Below the pieces are notes generated by a model. The model was not told the origin of the DNA and made no database searches. It saw only the letters and a list, made by a program, of their open reading frames with translations. 22,085 nt of DNA. Origin: Stramenopiles sp. TOSAG23-6 (taxonomy: Eukaryota; Sar). Every line of letters starts with the position of its first letter. The stretch's first letter is position 1. The DNA lies in NCBI GenBank assembly GCA_900128565.1, contig LT636021.1:1-22085 (forward strand). Direction: 5' to 3'. The position numbers were made by a program, and so were the translations under genes. This document shows, in pieces, positions 16,490 through 22,085 of the stretch.

Positions 16490-16919
16490 GCACCTATTAT
16501 TGCATATTACTGCACTTGCAGATCGGAAAATCACTAATCGGGAATCTAAATCTTAAATCTATCCCAAAACAATCTAAGTCTAAATCAAATGATCTAATCA
16601 ATCTCGAAATCGCGTTTTCCTTTTGTTGCTCCGTCTTTTTCCTAATAAATCGAATTTTTTTTTTATTTTTTTAACTATGGCTCAGAAATTTAAACGCTCC
16701 AAAAAAAGATTTAGCTAGGGTTAGGGCTGTCATTGTAACGGAAAAGATACGTGCAAATACGTAAATACATGTAACTTTAATGAAAGGGGGATACCATCAC
16801 AACAACATTAAAACTTTCCCGAAACAGATAGACAAAAAAATACGATTAATATAAAATTAAAGTAAAAGAGAATAGAAAACTGATTGACACCATTAAGTAA
16901 TAAGCATCAAACGCAAAAT
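16490..16919. promoter_or_regulatory. divergent intergenic region with telo-box
   Basis: 430 bases between the starts of the hypothetical gene (-) and the Zn2Cys6 gene (+). It contains TAGGGTTAGGG at 16716-16726, a telo-box-like sequence, a poly-T tract near 16660, and repeated AATCTAAATC-like words at about 16545-16600. The first ~45 bases remain open in the minus-strand frame. No RNA gene is seen. Confidence 0.45.
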
Positions 16920-17885
16920 ATGGAAAATATGGAAAAAAAGGTAGAAAGGGCGCAAGTAGTGAATTTGGAGCCCCATCCATTCAGTTGCGTCCCACAAGTA
17001 GTGAATTTGGAGCCCCATCCATTCAGTTGCGTCCCACAAGTTTGCACTGAGAATGATGCTAATGCAGGCCTGGGAAAAGCAAGATTGGAAACTGAAGCAA
17101 AAATTAATGAGTTACAACAAGAAATTCATCAAAGATATAGAACAATGCAGGAAGAGTTAAAAAAAGTTCTTGCTGATGAGTCAGCCGGGTTAATAGTTGT
17201 GCCTAAAGGAACAGGCTCAAAGAAAAAGAGTAGAAGAAGAAAAACATCTCAAGGGCAAAAAAATCATGCTTGCGAAAGGTGCCGCATGGCTCACATATCA
17301 TGCTCATGGAAAGAAAGCACAGAAACGTGTGATAACTGTATAAAAAAGAAGAAAAGTGATCCAACTATCCAGTGCATTAAGAAGATTGATCGACGAACGC
17401 GCAAGAATATAAAAAAGGGTCCGAACTATAGACATAACAAAAAACGGGGAAGAGACTTAGTCAGTGAAAGTGACATCATTCCGTATGGAGCTAGAATCTC
17501 TGGGCCACGTTTAGTTACATTGGAGGAGTGTATAAGGTCTCAGAACAAGTATAATGCACTCTGTGAAGTAATGGAGAAAAATAAATTGGACTCTACAGTG
17601 CCACAACCATTTGATGACAAAACAAATAGTTTGATTTTTTTTTCGTCTGATGAAGAAACTTTCCTCCAACAAGATGCAGATTTCTTCGAAGGTAGTACTT
17701 CTTTGTCTTTTGAAAATGATAAAAGTGACTTCAAAAAAGATGTAGAATCCTTTGTAGATAACACTTTATTCAGTATGGATGGTAAAACTTTAGACGAAAC
17801 TCTGAAGTTTTTTGATGATATCGATATGCAACATATCATGGAGACGGACGATGAAGATTCAAGTCTTTTTCCAGGAAAGGATTAA
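16920..17885 (+). CDS. Zn2Cys6-type zinc-cluster regulator (putative)
   Basis: 321 residues from ATG 16920. Six cysteines at 118, 121, 128, 137, 140 and 152 are spaced C-x2-C-x6-C-x8-C-x2-C-x11-C, the fungal binuclear zinc-cluster pattern, though the last gap is longer than the usual 6-8. A basic stretch precedes it (KKKSRRRKTSQGQKNH) and another follows (KKIDRRTRKNIKK), as expected for DNA binding. A short coiled coil (about 55-90) comes before. The C-terminal ~110 residues are acidic with aromatic residues, like an activation domain. A 14-residue segment near the N-terminus is duplicated exactly. The role as a transcription factor is inferred from the zinc cluster. Confidence 0.65.
   Translation: MENMEKKVERAQVVNLEPHPFSCVPQVVNLEPHPFSCVPQVCTENDANAGLGKARLETEAKINELQQEIHQRYRTMQEELKKVLADESAGLIVVPKGTGSKKKSRRRKTSQGQKNHACERCRMAHISCSWKESTETCDNCIKKKKSDPTIQCIKKIDRRTRKNIKKGPNYRHNKKRGRDLVSESDIIPYGARISGPRLVTLEECIRSQNKYNALCEVMEKNKLDSTVPQPFDDKTNSLIFFSSDEETFLQQDADFFEGSTSLSFENDKSDFKKDVESFVDNTLFSMDGKTLDETLKFFDDIDMQHIMETDDEDSSLFPGKD
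16953..17036 (+). repeat. 42-bp perfect coding tandem duplication
   Basis: Two identical 42-bp units (16953-16994 and 16995-17036) encode VVNLEPHPFSCVPQ twice. The lack of any difference suggests a very recent event or an assembly artefact. Confidence 0.95.
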
Positions 17886-18227
17886 GTTTTACGGTACTCA
17901 TTACATGTAACGGCCATATGAGAACTATTGCACCCTTCCTGATATCTGAAGAATACATCATAGATATAAAATTTGTACAAATAGAAGTCTTTTAGTATAA
18001 TGATGATATACTGTATATTATCATGCTTTGATTTTATAGATTTTATGAATAATTGAAAAATAATAAAAAAATTCTAAAATATTTTGGGTACCCGGTACCG
18101 TACGTAAAAAATAAAGGAAGTGCATTCCACACAACGAACTGATGCACATACTTATTATACAACAATAATTACTCAAGTCCCACACGTACCAAGAACGCAT
18201 CTTGTTCTTTTACCAGAGTTAATACCC
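17886..18227. promoter_or_regulatory. intergenic region upstream of the USP gene
   Basis: 342 bases. It contains an imperfect palindrome ATGATATAC-T-GTATATTATCAT (about 18004-18024) and TACCCGGTACC at 18089-18099, inside GGGTACCCGGTACCGTACG. The same 11-mer stands in the TCTP/bZIP promoter region. The last ~108 bases stay open in the USP frame but have no ATG. Confidence 0.45.
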
Positions 18228-21200
18228 ATGGTATATCAGAAGCGAAAGAAGGCGAAATCACTGCGCGGTAGGCGTTTACATAAAGATGCTCGTGTCGGTA
18301 TCTTCAAGCAAGCGGTTGCAAGGGGAACAAGCTTTTTGCCTCGACGTATTAAATTTCACAAAGCCACAACAGTGGCTACAGGTTTCCACGTGACTAACTC
18401 ACGTCAAACGTCGAATTCTATAAAATTAAGTAGTGTACAGGAAGGTAAAAGTCGTAGTCGTAGTAATAGTTTAATAGGAGATCAATTGGAGTTAGCCGTA
18501 GAATCAGACTGGTTGTGCTCTAACAAGACACTTAGAGACTTTGATGGACACTCCCATAAAAATGGTTGGATACACCAGCTTCCAGTCGGCGCTGGTTTAC
18601 ACAATCTTGGCAACTCTTGTTACATGAATGCCACCCTTCAAAGTCTTATCTATTGTCCGCCATTAGCTAAGTATTTGCTTCAGAGATGCCATTCAAGACA
18701 GAGAAAGAAGAACATAGATAAGGACTCACGTAGAACAGTTGGGTTAAACGGGAATCCTTGTTTTTTTACACTTTTAGAGAAGCATATACGCCGATCATTT
18801 GGAAATATTTCATATAATTCTTCAGCAAATAGCAAATTCAATCCATTTCAGAGAGTTAAGCCATTTTCACCGACGATGATACATAAAAAACTTCGGTTAA
18901 TTGGTCGACAATTCCGAAGAGGTAGACAAGAAGATGCACATGAGTTCTTACGGTTACTCGTCGATGCTTTACAAAAGTCGTGTCTTATTAAGTTTGGGTT
19001 ATCGCCAAATATTATCAATCGAGTGAGTGAAACAACATTTGTATTTGGAAATTTTGGTGGTTACACTAGGTCTCAGATTAAGTGCCAAAAATGTAATTTT
19101 TGCAGTAATACTTACGATCCTTTCATGGATCTTTCTTTGGAACTACCACGTGGTGTATCGTCTATTAGTGATGCATTGCAGATGTTCACACAGACAGAAA
19201 CTCTTGATTATAATAACATGTATAAATGTTCACGGTGTAAGAAGTTGAGTCGTGCGAAGAAAAAAATTTCTATTCATCAGTCACCGCAAATTCTTATGCT
19301 TCATCTTAAACGTTTTCGGTTTGGCAGACAAGGCCGAAAAATTAGTCGACAAATTGCATACCCAGAAACATTGAATATGAATAAGTATATTAGTGATAGC
19401 TCTAATACAATACATAATCACTCTAATAACTATGAACTTTATTCTGTGTTGGTACATAGTGGTGATAGTTTATCCTGTGGCCATTACTATAGTTTGAATA
19501 AGACAACATCTGGTATTTGGTTCTGCATGGATGATAGTTCTGTCTCTCAAGTTGGTATTAAGGAAGTGTTGAATCAAAGTGGAGCATATATCCTTTTTTA
19601 TAGACGTATTTCTCCCAGAGTAGTTTTAAGTAGTAAAAGTCATGTAAAATCTGCTAAATCATCTACCATAAAAAGTGATTTATCTAGAAATGTATCATCC
19701 CAAAAAAATGTGAAAAAAAATAATGAAGGAATTGATAAAGTCACAATTGACTCGATTTTACGAGGCGTTTCAGATTTTTCTTCATTATCTACAAATAGAA
19801 CTGAGATAGCAAAAGCATCCGAATTACGGGATCGTCAGATGAGACAGAAAATACTCCGAAGGAAACGAAAAGATGATGTATGTTTTATATGAATTTCTGA
19901 TTTAAATGTTTTTTTCATACGAAATTTCGTACCTAACGATTTTTATTTGAAATATTTTTTCACAATACATGTGTTTAAGTCTGATAATACTACAAGTAAT
20001 ATTGAAAACGTTAAATTTGTTACTGAGGGTAAACGTCCCATAAAGACTGCTCATACTAAAGATATTTGGAATTCCAACCAGTGTAATGATACTATTGGTG
20101 ATAAAGTGTCTGATTCATTAGCATGTTCTACTCAACGACGTTTACCCGAAAATGATACTGCTAATTGGAGTTCACAATTTAGTCATAATTTCACGGTCGC
20201 AGTCAATTCCGATTCATCTGATTCCGATTCCGATTCATCTGAGTCTGGTGTTATCAATAATAACAATATTCACCAAGAGGACATCAAAGATACTAGTGAA
20301 ATAATTTCCTCTGGTATTAATCACAACCATGCTATAACTAATTTTACAACAAGTACAAATACTCTTGCCAGTGATCAAAATTGCGCTAATCAACTTGATG
20401 AAACTACTATTCATTCTGAAGATGTTAAAGATGTATCTGATAATTCTGGTATTATTGATCACGATACCACAGATGTTGGTATTACTACGTATGACAATGA
20501 TAGTGATGATAGTGATGATAGTGATGATAGTGATGATAGTGATCACAGTGATGATAGTGATGACCTACTGAATAATGCTCAAAATGAAGTTGTTGAACTT
20601 ACAGGTGATCGAGTTAGATCGTCCAAATTTCGTAATATTCACCAGAAAGATGTTGCCGCTGCAAAAGATCGTCTACAAATACAGATACAAGCCAAAGCAT
20701 GTATTCAATCAAAGACAGGTGCCAAATCTATCAATACATACACAGCTGTTGCTCGAGGGGGTGGCAAAGGAATATTTCCCTTTTCAAAGACAGCAGAAGA
20801 ACCAACACAATGGGAAATCAATACTGCCAATTACAGTACCACAGATCATCATAAAGTTGAAGTTGTTGATGCAGAGATGGCAGAGGATTTACAGCGTCGG
20901 TATAGAGTTCTTGCTGATGATGAAGAAGTATCTAGATTATCCAATTCAAAACGTCGGAGAGATCATTATGATTATGCATTGGATTCCGGAAAACAGAAAA
21001 AAGTAAAGACTAAATTAGATTCTAATGATGATGTTTATGAAAAAAATCTATTCCAAGAGATGCATGATCGAAAACTAAGTATGGGATTAATCCAGAAGAA
21101 TGGCGGTGGAAAAAGAACAGGTAAAGTACAAGAAGGTCGCCGAGATGCGTCTCAATATAATAGAGATAAAGACAAGAATAGAGGGCGTGGTGGTAGAGGG

Positions 21201-21386
21201 CGTGGTGGTAGAGGGCGTGGTGGTAGGGGGCGTGGTGGTAGAGGGCGTGGTGGTAGAGGGCGTGGTGGTAGAGGGCGTGGTAGAGGACATAGTAGAGGAC
21301 ATAGTAGAGGACATAGTAGAGGGCGTGGTGGTAGAGGACATAGTAGAGGGCGTGGTAGAGGTCATAGTAGAGGGCGTGGTAGATAA
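18228..21386 (+). CDS. ubiquitin-specific protease, USP36/42-like, one intron
   Basis: Exons 18228-19875 and 19969-21386 give about 1021 residues. The start is the ATG in CCCATGGTA. Peptidase C19 boxes: GLHNLGNSCYMNATLQSL with catalytic Cys131, GRQEDAHEFLRLLVDAL, zinc-ribbon CxxC pairs (CQKC, CSRC), ILMLHLKRF, CGHYYSLN with His419, and CMDDS with Asp435. The second exon is acidic (DSDD repeats), then has a block RDHYDYALDSGKQKKVK...LFQ that matches the conserved tail of nucleolar USP36 (WDEEFDRGKEKKIKK...FQ). This supports both the splice and the subfamily. It ends in an RGRGG repeat, typical of nucleolar RNA-binding tails. A likely role is deubiquitination in the nucleolus and ribosome biogenesis. 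Confidence 0.85.
19876..19968 (+). other. family intron 4 in the USP gene
   Basis: A 93-nt element between direct repeats ATGT (19876-19879 and 19969-19972). It opens ATGTATGTTTTATA, has CATACGAAATTTCGTAC then CTAACGA, and ends TTTTTTCACAATAC. Splicing gives RKDDVFKSDN and links the catalytic domain to the USP36-like tail. Without it the frame stops at 19890. A GT-AG alternative (19878-19979, 102 nt) is also in frame. Confidence 0.75.
20500..20563 (+). repeat. 9-bp coding repeat (Asp-Ser-Asp)
   Basis: GATAGTGAT units repeated about seven times encode a (DSD)n acidic tract in the USP tail. One unit carries CAC for GAT. Confidence 0.9.
21180..21383 (+). repeat. RGG-encoding minisatellite
   Basis: GGGCGTGGTGGTAGA (15 bp, RGRGG) repeats about seven times, then gives way to GGACATAGTAGA (GHSR) and GGGCGTGGTAGA units up to the stop. 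The whole C-terminus of the USP is made of it. Confidence 0.95.
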
Positions 21387-21609
21387 GATTTGTGTTACTA
21401 TTTGTAGTATTACGTTGATGTAAAATACATCTAGAATCATATAAGTTTGCCTCTTATTTTTAGTATTTTTAGTATATGTAATGAAAAATATTACCTCATT
21501 TCTATTGATTACTTTACTTATCTTTCGTCTCTTACATTTTGCTTTATATCATTAATAGACTGTGATACTAAATAGCATGATTTTATTGATACGCAAAATA
21601 TATATGGTT
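21387..21609. other. short convergent intergenic region
   Basis: 223 AT-rich bases between the USP and desaturase 3' ends. No gene or structure is recognised. Confidence 0.5.
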
Positions 21610-22022
21610 TTAACTAAATTTTGCCTTGACGAAATTTTCTTTTTTTGATGTAGTAAAATTTTCAGCATATGGCTTATGCGTTCCCGATAAATGATCCCAC
21701 CACATGACAAACTGTCCATAATTCGTTCTCGGCCAACGGTGATGTACATCATGATCTCTCACATCAAACATGAAAGGTATTTTTACACCAAGACGTGTAT
21801 GGTTGAGTGATGCCATCAGAGAAGTTGTAGAAAAGAACAAAAGTAAACCAAGACCTTGAACTTGAAGCAAACTAAAAACTACAGGTTGTATAAAACCACC
21901 GTAATCATGATACTCTTTAAATAATAATAAAAGACGATCAAGCACAATTACTACAAAGAGATGAAGATATTCACCAAACAAAAACTCAAGTGGGTTTGTA
22001 TTAATACCGTCATAAGCACCAT
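21610..22022 (-). CDS. fatty-acid hydroxylase / sterol desaturase, C-terminal exon
   Basis: The last exon of a gene that continues beyond the right edge, about 137 residues, with stop at 21610-21612. C-terminal histidine motifs of the di-iron membrane hydroxylase superfamily are visible: LNHTRLG and DVRDHDVHHRWPRTNYGQF, followed by WWDHLSGTHKPY. This matches HxxHH...NYG...WDrlfGT of sterol desaturases. Two hydrophobic spans (LHLFVVIVLDRLLLLF, and VQGLGLLLFFSTTSL) precede them. The first histidine boxes would be upstream, outside the window. It probably acts in the ER membrane on sterols or fatty acids. The exon start is inferred from the family intron next to it and could be 22025 if CACAG is used. 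Confidence 0.75.
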
Positions 22023-22085
22023 ACACTGTGAAAAAATATTTCAAAAAAAAAAAACTTAAATTTGTTAGGTACAAAATTTCGTACG
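22023..22085 (-). other. family intron 5, 3' part, cut by window edge
   Basis: On the minus strand the last 63 bases read CGTACGAAATTTTGTAC, then CTAAC, a poly-T run, GAAATATTTTTTCACAGTGT, the same order as the other four copies. It directly precedes the desaturase exon. Its 5' end is outside the window. Confidence 0.75.

Noticed and set aside
16750-16775. Possible sixth intron-family copy (AAATACATGTAAC)
   Set aside because: Only the terminal motif is present; palindromic core, CTAAC and T-rich block are missing.
18120-18227. Upstream GTG start for the USP gene
   Set aside because: Frame is open but has no ATG; the ATG at 18228 has a good context and a basic N-terminus follows. Non-AUG starts are unlikely in a eukaryote without further evidence.
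21180-21383. CRISPR-like array
   Set aside because: Repeats are contiguous with no spacers and encode an RGG tail in a eukaryotic gene.
21087-21440. Thr/Ser/Pro-rich minus-strand ORF and Val/Gly-rich plus-strand ORF over the minisatellite
   Set aside because: Both are alternative-frame readings of the RGG-coding repeat.

Overview
The window is nuclear DNA of a unicellular, probably flagellated eukaryote. The evidence is eukaryote-only families (TCTP, WDR92/DNAAF10, a USP deubiquitinase, bZIP and Zn2Cys6 factors), long mostly intronless ORFs, short AT-rich spacers and no bacterial operon signals. WDR92 is a dynein-arm assembly factor, which implies motile cilia. The lineage cannot be fixed from the sequence alone. 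A compact-genome alga or other protist, perhaps a stramenopile, is a guess.

Layout: (1) 1-1563 (+), 3' part of a sulfotransferase-like gene cut by three related short introns; (2) 1943-3013 (+), WDR92/DNAAF10; (3) 3635-4216 (-), TCTP; (4) 4515-6791 (+), membrane-anchored bZIP factor of ATF6-like layout, divergent from TCTP; (5) 6924-9470 (-), large EF-hand membrane protein of unknown role; (6) 9936-12020 (+), unknown basic protein ending in four IQ-like repeats; (7) 12057-14273 (-), secreted trypsin-like protease with an embedded ubiquitin-like domain; (8) 14633-16489 (-), unknown charged protein; (9) 16920-17885 (+), Zn2Cys6-type regulator; (10) 18228-21386 (+), USP36/42-like deubiquitinase with one intron of the same family and an RGG tail; (11) 21610-22085 (-), C-terminal exon of a fatty-acid hydroxylase/sterol desaturase, with the window ending inside another intron of the same family.

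The most notable signal is that intron family. Five copies (three in gene 1, one in the USP gene, one on the minus strand at the right edge) share a palindromic core GTACGAAATTTCGTAC, a following CTAAC, and a T-rich 3' block ending CACARTAC. The four complete copies lie between short direct repeats (ATGT three times, AT once). The three ATGT copies also have ends that are nearly inverted repeats (ATGTAT / ATACAT). Removing each between its direct repeats restores the reading frame in all four cases, but leaves no GT-AG ends. The other genes are open from end to end, so every intron I can see belongs to this one family. This looks like an introner (mobile intron) family or a set of non-conventional structured introns. 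A GT-AG reading using other AGs is also in frame and must be tested with RNA.

A second unusual item is the ubiquitin-like domain between the catalytic His and Asp of the protease. The genes do not form an obvious pathway. The window is better read as a gene-dense stretch with recent short tandem duplications (33-72 bp periods) in coding and 3'-flanking DNA.
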